From positions 2,046,001-2,110,000 of the forward strand of contig OX442322.1 of NCBI GenBank assembly GCA_949358305.1: DNA of 64,000 bases, in the 5' to 3' direction. This DNA comes from Strigamia acuminata (Eukaryota; Arthropoda; Chilopoda; Geophilomorpha; Linotaeniidae). The notes under the pieces were generated by a model that searched no databases, had not been told where the DNA came from, and saw only the letters and a list, made by a program, of their open reading frames with translations. Within the stretch, counting starts at the first letter, position 1. Every line of letters begins with the position of its first letter. Shown here one piece after another: positions 54,816-64,000 of this stretch. The translations under genes and the position numbers were made by a program.

Positions 54816-56336
54816 ATGGGAAGTGGTAAACACCGCTCAAAACGGAGTCATCGACGACACCGTCATGAAAGCTCGTCCAGCTCGTCCACCTCGTCTAGTG
54901 ACGAGCAACGCCGTTCAGCGGAACGCGCTTACATGAGGGCCCAACCGATACCGACGGCGCCCGCCTCGATGTACGCCCTGACGCCGCTGCAACTCGCAAC
55001 GCTTAATTGGCTAAGCGTCCATCCGGACGGACTTCCGCTCGACTTAAATGCGATGATGCAGGCCCCATCCACTTCTGCGCAGCCAACTATTTATGAGTCG
55101 GCGCAATTGGCCCCGATGGCCCAAGTGGCGTATCCACCCGCGAACGTTATCAACGTCCCGTTGGCCCCGCATTCGCCAGAATTTCGGCCGCCAACTGCAA
55201 GCGTAGCGCCCACCGTCGCCAACACGTCGAATGCGGCTGCACCGACTGTGACGGGACAATCAGCGTCTGTTACGCATCTTCCTGCTGGTGCTGAGTCTTC
55301 TGCATCAGAATACGGATGGAATGAGCCGCCGCCGGGCGCTTTGCGTTATTCGGAGCCTGTTTCTCGCAACCGCGAGTACCGAGCGGCCAATAAGGCACGA
55401 AAAAAGGACGAGAAGGCCCGCCTGCGCAAGGAGCAGTGCGAACGAGACATGGCAGCCGGAATACCTCACGATAACATCGTGACGGACCAGGCAACTGAGA
55501 CGATCTGCCCCTTTTGCGTCGGTTGTGGGTGGTGCTGCGGTGCATCCGCAGGTTCCTCATTAATGAGATGTCCCAACTGTCGAGGAAGGAAAACGCGACC
55601 GCGTTCGGAGCCGTGGCGCAAGGAGGTTCAGCCCCACGTGGTGAAAGGCATTAAGCCTAACGAGAAGCGATGTTGGGCTCACTGCCCAAAGTGCCGACTT
55701 TTCCTGAATAGTCGCGGCGAAGCGGTTTACATCGACCCGCGCTTCCTCACCTGGGCCCGCGCTGAAGCCAACGCCGGCGTAAGAGTCGAACTCCTTCGAC
55801 AGTCGCCGCCGCCGTCTGAAGACTCCGAAGTTTTAACTGAAACTGTCCAGGCCGTCGAGAGCGCCGGAAGCGAGGTGCAGGAAGAATTCGTTCGACCAAG
55901 AGCGATGTCGCGTGGGCGAGGCTGTCTTACGCTCGACCGAGCGAGGGAAATTGCCAAGGTTCAACGAACCAATATCTTGGCACGAGGGCGAGCTTGTAAG
56001 CTGCAACAGGCTGTTGAAACGTCGTCTAAACCAGTGGAGGATCCTCCAGCGGCCGTAACCGACGTGTCCAGCGCCCCTCCAGCGTCTAAGTCTGAGACTT
56101 CGGACGACGCACAGTTCGAGGACGCCGAGGAGTTGCTTTCCGTCGTCGATTTCGTGGCGGAATTGCTCGAGGATCTACCGTTCCCACCTCCGAGCCCAGA
56201 GGAGATTGAAGCTCCGGAGGAAGCTGTGTTTTCCGCCGTCTCGACAGAGGCGACTGAAGAGTCGGATTTTCTGACTTCTGCTGAAGTCGAGAAGAAGGAA
56301 GAGAAAGTTTCGACTGACGTCGAAAAAGAGGATTAA
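54816..56336 (+). CDS. ORF3 of G3, Cys-rich zinc-cluster protein
   Basis: 506 residues from the ATG at 54816. The N-terminus is basic and serine-rich (KHRSKRSHRRHRH, then a Ser run), followed by a Pro/Ala-rich linker (about 50-180) and a charged Lys/Arg/Glu segment (about 190-220). A cysteine cluster follows: CPFCVGCGWCCG (from 231), CPNCRGRK (from 252) and HCPKC (about 289-293). The C-x-x-C-x-G spacing recalls DnaJ-type or zinc-ribbon folds but I do not recognise the family. The C-terminal 120 residues are strongly acidic. There is no signal peptide or membrane segment, so it is not an envelope. The ORF is clearly GC-richer than gag and pol of the same element, which hints at separate origin. 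It sits where env would be and may be expressed by splicing. Confidence 0.8.
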   Translation: MGSGKHRSKRSHRRHRHESSSSSSTSSSDEQRRSAERAYMRAQPIPTAPASMYALTPLQLATLNWLSVHPDGLPLDLNAMMQAPSTSAQPTIYESAQLAPMAQVAYPPANVINVPLAPHSPEFRPPTASVAPTVANTSNAAAPTVTGQSASVTHLPAGAESSASEYGWNEPPPGALRYSEPVSRNREYRAANKARKKDEKARLRKEQCERDMAAGIPHDNIVTDQATETICPFCVGCGWCCGASAGSSLMRCPNCRGRKTRPRSEPWRKEVQPHVVKGIKPNEKRCWAHCPKCRLFLNSRGEAVYIDPRFLTWARAEANAGVRVELLRQSPPPSEDSEVLTETVQAVESAGSEVQEEFVRPRAMSRGRGCLTLDRAREIAKVQRTNILARGRACKLQQAVETSSKPVEDPPAAVTDVSSAPPASKSETSDDAQFEDAEELLSVVDFVAELLEDLPFPPPSPEEIEAPEEAVFSAVSTEATEESDFLTSAEVEKKEEKVSTDVEKED

Positions 56337-57066
56337 AAGGGACAAAATTAACATTCGTTATTTTTTCTGAGTGGAAATATTTTTTGACTAAAAAATATTC
56401 CAAGTGTTTGTTATGTTTTTGCAATTAAGAAATATTCTCATGAGTGTTGTGTTTGTTTGGTTTCAAAATCTTGAACTAATTATTTAAATATTCGTAAGAA
56501 TATAGTTTGATTTAAAATTGGATTCAATTTAATTTGTGTTTCCGAATTCAATTTGGTTGTTATTTTGAAATAATCATATTAATATATGTTTGTTTGATTT
56601 ATCTGCAAATTTCATAATTCTTTGTGGAAATTTTGTGTTTATTTTGCTTTGATCGAAGTATTAAAAGAATTTCAAGTTGAAATTCGATAATTTTTATGAC
56701 AGTCGTAATAAAAATTAGTAGTTTAGATTTTCGATAAATAAAATTTTGCATAAGTTTATTTTTATTGATTATCTTGTTGATTAATAAGCTGTGAAGAAGT
56801 TTATTTGACGGAGAAAATAAAATTTCTATCGAAATTAGTTTTCTCGAACATGTATCCATGTTCGGACGAGTTCATTTCCGTCGCTTAGCAACCAGGAGTT
56901 GCGCAGTGCAGAGGAGCCAATTAGTCTAATCGGGTGACGAAGTTTCTGAAAGAAATAACGTGATTAAGTTTAATAAAATACTTACCAAGTGGATTAATTC
57001 GATAGAATTAGGTGAACATTCTTATCCATTAAGAATGACAATCAAGAGTTAGTAAACTCTATGCTT
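56337..57066 (+). other. 3' non-coding region of G3
   Basis: AT-rich, no ORF in element sense. Near 56881 it has a CTTAGCAACCAGGAG motif matching the half-palindrome in the G1/G2 3' regions (29579, 32618). The final 100 bases match the sequence before the terminal polypurine tract of G1/G2. Confidence 0.6.
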
Positions 57067-57080
57067 GTCACCGGGGGATG
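57067..57080 (+). other. Terminal polypurine tract of G3
   Basis: GTCACCGGGGGATG lies directly before the 3' LTR. Confidence 0.85.
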
Positions 57081-58826
57081 TGTGATGATTACAAATCGAT
57101 AGTTATCAATGTTCACCATAGATGGCGCTGTTTAACCAACGCGCGTATTTCAAACTCGGTTAAAACTAAAAAGTGTGATAAATAATTATTTAAGACACGA
57201 TGAATAAAATATAACTATTTTATTCAATGAATTAAGTATTAATTACTTGATGATGTTGATTCCATCGAATCAATATCCACATTACTTACCTGTCAAAGGG
57301 AACCAATTGGATCCTTCCGGACCCCAACTGGGCCCATCTGGACATAGTCATATATTAGGTCCGGACTAGTGACCCAAGAATCCGCCGATTCGTACGCTGA
57401 TTGGCTGTCGCCAATCTAGTAGTTCTACAGAACTATATAAGCTCCAGTTTCTCACTCTCCCAGGCTCTTGGCTTGATAACTGAACTTGTATATTGTCTGT
57501 AGTTGAATTGTTATCGTTTGATTTCATTATTCTCTATCGACACATCAGGCCACCTCAGCTCTCCACAGTTAGTATTCATTACTATTTTGTTATTGCTGTT
57601 GTAGGGCTATTTCGGGAAGGCTAACTCCGGTAATAGACATGCATTCGCATGAAATGGCCCCGTAACGTTAGCCAGCTGTTCTACGGGACAGTAGGACTTC
57701 GTACGGTGGCTTAATATAACGGTCGTATACAGTACGACCTTGCTAAATGAAAGTAGGTCCCTCAGCTAACTGGCCACAGTCCGCTGCAGGATGGTTGTTG
57801 TAAACAGCCCACGCAGGTTCCCGTCTTTCTACGATTGGTCCTTCCGCTCGTTAAAAGTCGGTAAAGGCCTAATACACAGGTAACACGCCGGGTTGGTAGC
57901 CCGTGAGTAATATCTAAAGATGTTGCGATAAATAACTACCTGGATAATGGTAATCCAACGGCAGTGGCCGATTAATATTTTACCCGGTGCTCGATCTGCT
58001 GATCCCGTCATCGTAAGGCATGCTGGCGGATGGAGGAGTCAAATCCTCCCGCGATGGTTCTCTCGACCGTCGTGACGGTCCCCGCCCCATCGTACCCTCC
58101 GGGTTAGTAACCCGTGAACAGGAGTTGAACAACACTGTGTTAAACAAATTACTCGGGCATTGGTAATCCTGTATTGGCAATATCTTTTCATACCGGTAAG
58201 TCCATAGAAATGTTTACCTGGTGGTTGGTACCACCGATAGCGAGTTAAAGCACACAATTAAATACTCGGCGCCTGATCACGAGATCTTGTTGTCGTAAGG
58301 CATGCTGGCGGATGGAGTCTCAACAACTCCCGCGACGTTCTCTCAATTGTCGTGACGGTCCCCGCCCAATTAATATTTATATAACAATTCATTTGTTGTA
58401 TTATTTTAATTACTTCACTTTATTCATTTGAAACAATGGAATATTCTGCCGAATATTCCTGTTTATGCGTAGGACTCTTCGCATATTTAGATAATCGATG
58501 CTGCGGACCAAATACGTCTCCGTAGCGATATTTGTGACGATGCCGCAAGTCAGCCGTATCCCTCTGGCTTCGCCCGGATCCTCAACCAGTTGATGCCGCC
58601 GTTTACACGCGTCAAGAACCCATCTTTGTTATTATTAATATTTAGTAATAAATATGTTATGTCACACCAAAACTGTAAGTTATTTCTACTTGATCACATA
58701 TTCATGTTTGTAAGGGCTTCCGTAGCTTATCTCGGTTAGGTTGTTGCTAAACTTAGCAACGTCTTGTATAAACCGAATTATCTATTTTAAATGGCTATTA
58801 AATCAGCCAAAAGTAGAATCGTCACA
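57081..58826 (+). repeat. 3' LTR of G3
   Basis: 1746 bp, same length and termini as 44440-46185. By eye it differs at about four substitutions (for example near 57310, 58123, 58290, 58451). TATATAAG box at 57434-57441. Confidence 0.95.
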
Positions 58827-61590
58827 ACCTAACCGATTGTTTTTTTTGACGTTGCAATCGAATTCTTTCGAAGGTCGCCAAGTCGTTTTTTCCACGTGTT
58901 CGATCGAAATTATCGTGCATCGAAGAATCGGGGGCGGACACGAACGTATCCAAGTCAGCTTAATCTTCATCCCCCGGTGGTAAGATTTTCACACCTTACC
59001 ACGTGGTAAATTTACCATTTCACCGTAAAATCCATTTTTTCAAATGAAAAAATAGTTGTAATGAAAAATTCCTTATTTACTTTGTAAATATCCTGGAAAT
59101 TCCATCCTTTATTTCGAGAATGAAGAATAAAGTTTTATTCCTTTTCCGCACCAAAACCGTTCGATTTTGTAATTTGCAAATTTTACTATTTTCTCTTAGA
59201 AAATTAGAATTAAAAAGAATGCAACGTTCTTTCTTGTACTGTTAATTACAAGATTAATGTAAGTATTGGATAAATTTCAACTGAAATTTTTCCAGTTAAT
59301 CGTATCATTCGATTTATTTTAATAAACCGAAATAAATATTACTCTTATTTTTATGTAAATCTAGATTTATTTAGTCAAATAAACCGAATTCACGATGACT
59401 GAATTGTTAGGCAACAATTTAGGAAAGCACGCCTGGAAAACTTGGCGGCTTCCCGGTAAAACTCCGCGCTTCTGTTGCTAGGCAACACAGCTGCGAGATG
59501 GCTTTGTCGGAATCGACATTCGAACGATTTTTCATTCTTTTAAAATCGGACTTAACATTTTAAAATCACGGTTTGATCGTACCAATACAAATGTAAAGGT
59601 AATCAGGTATGCGTCTATTTTGTAAATAAACTTTTAACACGAATAAACCTATTCTTTCAACTTTAACAACTTGTCTTGTTTTTATTTTTTCAAAATAAAA
59701 TTAGGTTTAAAATACTGATAAGTTTTTTAACTTTAGTTTAAAATTCCAAACGGAATTTAGTGGTTTAGGCTATTTTATTTAAAAAACAACCGATAAATTT
59801 GGAATTAGACTTCGAATTCCTTCGGGGGTTAAATCTTCATTTAAGCCTGACCGCGTGTTTTATTGTAACTACGACGGCAAATCATCGTTGTCCAGACGGA
59901 CAAAACAACGTCGAATACGGATTGGATTCTCCAATTCCCGTGATAAGATTTTTAGGCCTTACCACATGGTACAATAATTATTTTATACCATTGTTCGAAT
60001 TTTCTACCGAAAATACATTTAGAAGTGAATACACTCATCGTTCTTAGGATTTCAATCACAAGAACAAAATTGGATACTTTAGAAATAAATAAACTTCGTA
60101 CGAAACTTATTTTAAATTCGAACTCGAATTTTTTTGGGAAATTAAACTTTCTCGTTTTTAAGCCTATCCAAGCGTACGATCGTAACGGCGACGATTAGAC
60201 GTTCCGTGAACGGACAAAACAACGATGTGTTCGGATTAGAATTCAAACATTCCGTGGTGAGATTTTTAGGCCTCGCCACGTGGTAAAATAATCATTTTAC
60301 GGCGAATTCGAATTTTCAACGGAAAATTACAAAAGAAAAATAAAAGAAAATACCTTCGTTTGTGATTTTAATCACAAGAAAAAAAATGAACACATTCAGA
60401 GAGAAATAAATTTCGATTGAAACTTATTTCCACGGGAAAATTAATTATAATCCTCCGGTGAAAGCGCACTGAAACGTTTGGTTCTCAGTGGCTTCTCGGC
60501 AAAACACTCGTTGCTGGGCAACCGTAGTAGCAAAAGTCTTCGCTAAATTTGAATAGTATTCCATCCAAGGAATTGGGTTTTAAAGACTTAAAACCAAAAG
60601 CTGATTAACACATTTGAAAATTAAAATGTAAATCAGGTATGTAGAGCAGTTTATCGAAATAAAATATTTTTTATTCCATTGAATCAACTTTTCTGTCGTT
60701 TTATTTAATCAAATAAAATTAGGCCTTGAAATATAAAAACATTCTTTATTTGAAATCTCAAACAGAATTAAAACTTGATTATTTTAATCAAAACAACCGG
60801 CAAATACTGGAATTCTCTTTTAAATTTCCTTCGAGAAATGTTCGAACTTTCCGTGTTAGGCCAAACCACGTGGTTTCTCGGATTGACGACGGCAAAACGA
60901 CGTTACACGGGCGGACGTAACAGCGACAAGTTCGGGCAAGAATTACAAACTTTCGTGGTAAGTTTTTAGGCCTGACCACGCGGTAAAATTATCATTTTAC
61001 ACGAATATTTAATTTTTCTTCAGAAAAACAAAATTAAAGTGAATACAATCGTTGTTCTTGTGATTTTAATCACAAAACAACATTCAATACATTTAGTAAA
61101 GATATAAATTTCGTTCAAAACTTATTTTACAAGAATTTTTGTCGTAAGACTAAATTATCCAAACTCCACTTTTCACAAGCACGATTTCCAAATTCATTCG
61201 AATAAGAAATTGTAGTCTATCGTCGGTAGAACCGCTTGTGACGGTCCTAATAAAATTCCTATAAAAGTTTCACAAGAAAAACTTAAAACAAAACATTAAT
61301 TTTACCGTAATAAATTTCATTTGAAATTTTTTATCACTGCAAGCATTTTTCGAATTCATTAACACAGCACACAATTCAAATTCACTTGAATTTGGGCAGC
61401 CTATCTCGGTAGAACCTCCACTTGTGACGGTTCTAACAAGATTCCTATGATTGCTATCACAAGAAAGAACATTAAACAAAAACACTGATTCTATCAGTAG
61501 AAAATTTCATTTGAAATTTTAACACCGTAAGCACATTTCCGAATTCTCATAAACACACACTCAAAATTCAATTGAATTTTTTGCAGCCTT
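58827..61590 (-). promoter_or_regulatory. G1 leader, PBS-proximal piece
   Basis: Resumes the G1 leader after G3, starting with the ACCT duplication, and parallels 39326-42077 of G2 at high identity. It has the same four hairpin modules (near 58860-59020, 59840-59990, 60180-60310, 60860-61010), X-box-like palindromes (about 59404, 59473, 60510) and extra primer-site/LTR junction copies (about 61230, 61404-61430). No coding region. Confidence 0.8.
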
Positions 61591-61618
61591 ATCTCGGTAG
61601 AACCTCCACTTGTGACGA
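61591..61618 (-). other. Primer-binding site and 5' LTR stub of G1
   Basis: The tRNA-Gln-type site is at 61591-61608. TGTGACGA at 61611-61618 is the first eight bases of the G1 5' LTR edge; at 61619 a different LTR (H) begins. Confidence 0.7.
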
Positions 61619-62203
61619 TGTGACTGCTATGGTCTCGCCAGTGTAGTCAGGGGACTGATAACACTGGGTAGGGACGCATACTTCACGTAAATAACGGGGA
61701 ATCCCACAATATTGGTTGGTTGGCCTTTATTGTGTTGTCTAGGGGTATGGGGAATCCCGTTACCCGTTGCAGGGGTGCCACGAAGGCACGCCGCACCGGC
61801 AACCGACTTGTCACACACTGGGCGCGAGCCCAATGGGTGACGTGGTCGGTTCAACGTTACATTCATGCTGTACTTACCTACAGCCCGCAGTGACCACTCA
61901 TGGAGGCTGTATTGGGTGGAAAACCCAGATACTGAGCATCGCTGTGGTGAATGGGAAGGAGTGCAGAGTCCTCTCAGCTGGGACACGTCTTGTCCCCTCG
62001 TCTACTACAACACCCTGGAACTCTGTCAACACACGACCGTCCTGGTCGGTGTCCGCACTCTCTCTCTCTGCAACTCCTCCCCACACCACTTAGCTCCCTC
62101 CTTCCCCCGGGCTAGATCACCTTGCCCAATCAGGGGGTGATCTTGGGGCCGTATGGCGGTGTGTGGCAGTGACGTAGGTCACCCCAGGTGGCCTGACGGT
62201 CAC
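61619..62203 (-). repeat. 3' LTR of element H
   Basis: 585 bp, TGTGACTGCTATGG to CTGACGGTCACA; the inner end is fixed by the adjacent polypurine tract. It is GC-rich and unlike the G LTRs except for the terminal TGTGAC. Confidence 0.75.
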
Positions 62204-62216
62204 ATCTCCCCCCCTC
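62204..62216 (-). other. Polypurine tract of H
   Basis: In element sense GGAGGGGGGGAGA directly precedes the 3' LTR. Confidence 0.75.
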
Positions 62217-62949
62217 CGAAAAAGGTAAGGAACACAGGGGCCACACACAACACCAACGGGGCCATGCGAACCGAGGCAAACACAACACGAGACTTCCTTT
62301 GCCGAATGCGGACTGATGCCGTTGGTTCGAAAGTTACGGCACCGTCGTGCATCGGGCTAACGGTTGGTGTCACTCGTCCGGAGACTGCAGCACCGCCCGC
62401 CCCCGACGGTAGCAACACGGGACAACGGAACTCACCCAAGCCTGGATTGGCCGAAAACAAAAATCAACTATTGAAAATTATACAAATTTAAAAAACAATT
62501 CACCGAGTCTGAGCGTAACAGACCCGGGATGAAAGAATAGTAATGACGATTAAACAAACAAAAAAAAAAATGTGTAAATCAAACAAGGATGGGAGAGGTT
62601 GGTCAATCCTCTCGGAAAAAAAAATTTTACGCTAAACAAATTGTGTCAAGAAAAGAAAAACTTAAAAAAAAAACACGTATATTACAAAAATACCAGCCGG
62701 GACCTGACCTAGATCCATGGGCCGGGAGGTCCTCGGATGAGAAACCTCAGATGGCCTTTCCCCTTCACCGGTCGCTCATGGGAGTGGTGCGGCGTAGGTG
62801 ACGCACGAGGCGCAACGCTTCCACGGCCGGACGTCCATGTTTCACCGGTTGCGGCAAGATCCTAGGGAAACAAATAAAAGGTCGGGACCGAAATGGTCCG
62901 TCGTCTGTACAATTAGTAGCATACCACCGAGGCAGCTACCACGGCCTTT
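62217..62949 (-). other. 3' non-coding region of H
   Basis: No supported coding region in element sense; contains A-rich runs at 62560-62680. It connects the H ORF to its polypurine tract. Confidence 0.5.
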
Positions 62950-64000
62950 TCAGGGGCCTGGCGCATCCTCCGATGGTCGGTCCTCGTGCGAGGTTTCTTG
63001 CGAGACCTCGTCGCTGACGACAATTACTTCAGGTGACTCGAAAAGGGGCGGAGAGAAACTCTCCGCCTTCCTAACTGCCATGCGCGGTTCGGGGAGTGGT
63101 GCCAGCCTGGCTCCTTCCTCCGTTACTGCGGATGATGTTGACGCCGAAGGAGAAGTACGAGACTTCTTGGCCTTCCTTCCCTTCCTCCGTCGGGAACGGT
63201 GTGGTCTGCCTGGCGTCCTCGGGATGTCACCTGGAGCGTCGCTGTCTTCGCACGGGGAGGAGAGGAGCATGGCGGCGTCCGCCCTTGCTTCCGTTTCCTC
63301 TTCCGATTGAGACTCCGGGGTCATCTGACCTTGTGGGGTACCGATCTCTGGTGAGAGGGTCTCCATGAACTCCTCAATCGTAGCAGGGGGTTTCCTTGAA
63401 GGTTGCTTGCCCCAGAGCGGCTCGAGCAGTGCTTCCATGTCCTCTGCCTCGTTCGCCAGCTCGGCGGGAGTGACGTCGACCTTGGACACCGGTCGAATCG
63501 GCCACATCTGTACACTCATGGGCGGAGGGAGAAGCATGTACCACTTCTGCACGGATTCGCCCAAGCAGGCCTTCAATGCCCGCACGATCTCATCCCATCG
63601 GCGCAGCCGTGATGTTTCGGCCGCGGTTGCCGGGATCTGGAGCGACATGTACATTTTCAGGCGAATCACGGCCAAAGCAGTTGCCGTTCGGGCCTCGTTC
63701 CTGAACGCATCCACAAATGCAACATGAAGGCTCCTCCACCGATTGAGTTCCGCTAACCAGAGGTTCATCACCTCAGGGGATGCTGCGGCTAAGCGTGGCA
63801 CCCCGCTGATGATACCCTCTCTAGTGATGTACGGGGTACCTTGCGGTTCCCAGCGTATACCTGGTAGCGGGTTGCAGAGATCCGGTTCGAGGATCGCCAC
63901 AGTACCCTGGCCCAAGGGGGTCGCGGTCGTCGCCGACTCGCCACCCTCCCGCGTCGTTCCGCTCGTCGCTGGTTCCAGTACGATGGACCGCTGCTGTTCG
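62950..64000 (-). CDS. 3'-proximal ORF of element H, partial at right edge
   Basis: About 350 codons, open to the right edge, ending at a stop at 62950. Its place, last ORF before the polypurine tract and 3' LTR of a minus-strand element, is that of ORF3 in E. A folded-looking block (about 63420-63840: LWLAELNRWRSLHVAFVDAF, LPPPMSVQMWP) precedes a disordered C-terminus. That tail is rich in Ser/Glu, with a basic patch PHRSRRRKGRKAKKSR that resembles a nuclear localisation signal. No membrane segment is visible. The block may correspond to residues 510-670 of the E ORF3 by pattern of Trp, Arg and Pro residues; I could not align them. The true start is outside the window. Confidence 0.6.
   Translation of the reverse strand, partial: EQQRSIVLEPATSGTTREGGESATTATPLGQGTVAILEPDLCNPLPGIRWEPQGTPYITREGIISGVPRLAAASPEVMNLWLAELNRWRSLHVAFVDAFRNEARTATALAVIRLKMYMSLQIPATAAETSRLRRWDEIVRALKACLGESVQKWYMLLPPPMSVQMWPIRPVSKVDVTPAELANEAEDMEALLEPLWGKQPSRKPPATIEEFMETLSPEIGTPQGQMTPESQSEEETEARADAAMLLSSPCEDSDAPGDIPRTPGRPHRSRRRKGRKAKKSRTSPSASTSSAVTEEGARLAPLPEPRMAVRKAESFSPPLFESPEVIVVSDEVSQETSHEDRPSEDAPGP

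Larger units (their letters stand above)
44440..58826 (+). mobile_element. Element G3: intact, autonomous-looking gypsy-type element
   Basis: A 14.4-kb plus-strand element between ACCT duplications (44436-44439, 58827-58830); the uninterrupted sequence exists at 39311-39330. Two 1746-bp LTRs differ at only about four positions seen. Between them lie primer site, 1.1-kb leader, gag, -1 frameshift signal, pol, internal polypurine tract, splice acceptor, ORF3 and terminal polypurine tract. All ORFs are open. It is the likely source of proteins for G1/G2-type elements. Confidence 0.95.
8716..61618 (-). mobile_element. Element G1: non-autonomous gypsy-type host of five later insertions
   Basis: G1 is a minus-strand LTR element. 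Its 3' LTR is in three pieces (8716-9312, 22748-22866, 28513-29363). Then come the polypurine tract (29364), the mini-gag (30241-30957), a leader in two pieces (43528-44439 and 58827-61590), a tRNA-Gln-type primer site (61591-61608) and the first eight bases of the 5' LTR (61611-61618), where H is inserted. Removing E, C, G2 and G3 at their target duplications joins these parts in the order seen in G2. G1 itself sits inside copia B. The rest of the 5' LTR and the far flank are outside the window. Confidence 0.8.

Noticed and set aside
54816-56336. An envelope gene in G3
   Set aside because: No signal peptide, hydrophobic anchor, fusion peptide or cleavage site; the protein is polar with a cysteine cluster.
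8716-61618. A tandem array of G elements sharing LTRs, made by unequal recombination
   Set aside because: The CGGA duplications at 30977-30980 and 43524-43527, and the way the G1 mini-gag and G1 leader rejoin across G2, show nesting instead.

Overview
This window is eukaryotic, almost certainly animal, repeat DNA. I see no host gene, rRNA, tRNA gene or CRISPR array. Nearly every base belongs to LTR retrotransposons inserted into one another. The copia elements carry a primer-binding site matching the anticodon-side half of initiator tRNA-Met, as in Drosophila copia, and a mag/SURL-type element and a MULE transposase remnant are also present. An arthropod is the most likely source; this is inference.

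Layout. 1-3014: start of a minus-strand Ty3/gypsy-like element (J; gag with an amber stop, tRNA-Pro-like PBS, LTR) and an unassigned stretch. 3015-3970: 3' end and 3' LTR of a copia element (A). 3971-4557: RNase H fragment of another copia family (D). 4737-5111: C-terminus of a MULE transposase (minus). 5113-8715: copia element B (frameshifted), cut by element G1. G1 (minus) runs from 8716 to past 61610 and is broken up by five later insertions: E (9313-22747, TSD ACAT), copia C (22867-28413), G2 (30981-43523, TSD CGGA), G3 (44440-58826, plus strand, TSD ACCT) and H (61619 to the right edge). G2 is itself interrupted by the mag-like element F (33401-37779, TSD GAATT).

How the parts work together. 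G3 and E look like complete autonomous Ty3/gypsy elements. Each has uninterrupted gag and pol in a -1 frame relation, a canonical A AAA AAC slippery heptamer at the gag-pol junction (twice in E), and a third ORF downstream of pol whose ATG directly follows a 3' splice-site consensus. The third ORFs have no signal peptide or membrane segment. The one in G3 has a Cys-rich zinc-binding cluster; those in E and H may be distantly related to each other. G1 and G2 are non-autonomous relatives of G3. They lost pol, ORF3 and the capsid and zinc-knuckle parts of Gag, but kept an open mini-gag of 238-244 codons joining the Gag N- and C-termini. They also carry a leader of about 3.7 kb made of repeated hairpin modules, RFX X-box-like palindromes and extra copies of the PBS/LTR junction. 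All coordinates, TSDs and motifs were read by eye; no alignment or search was run.
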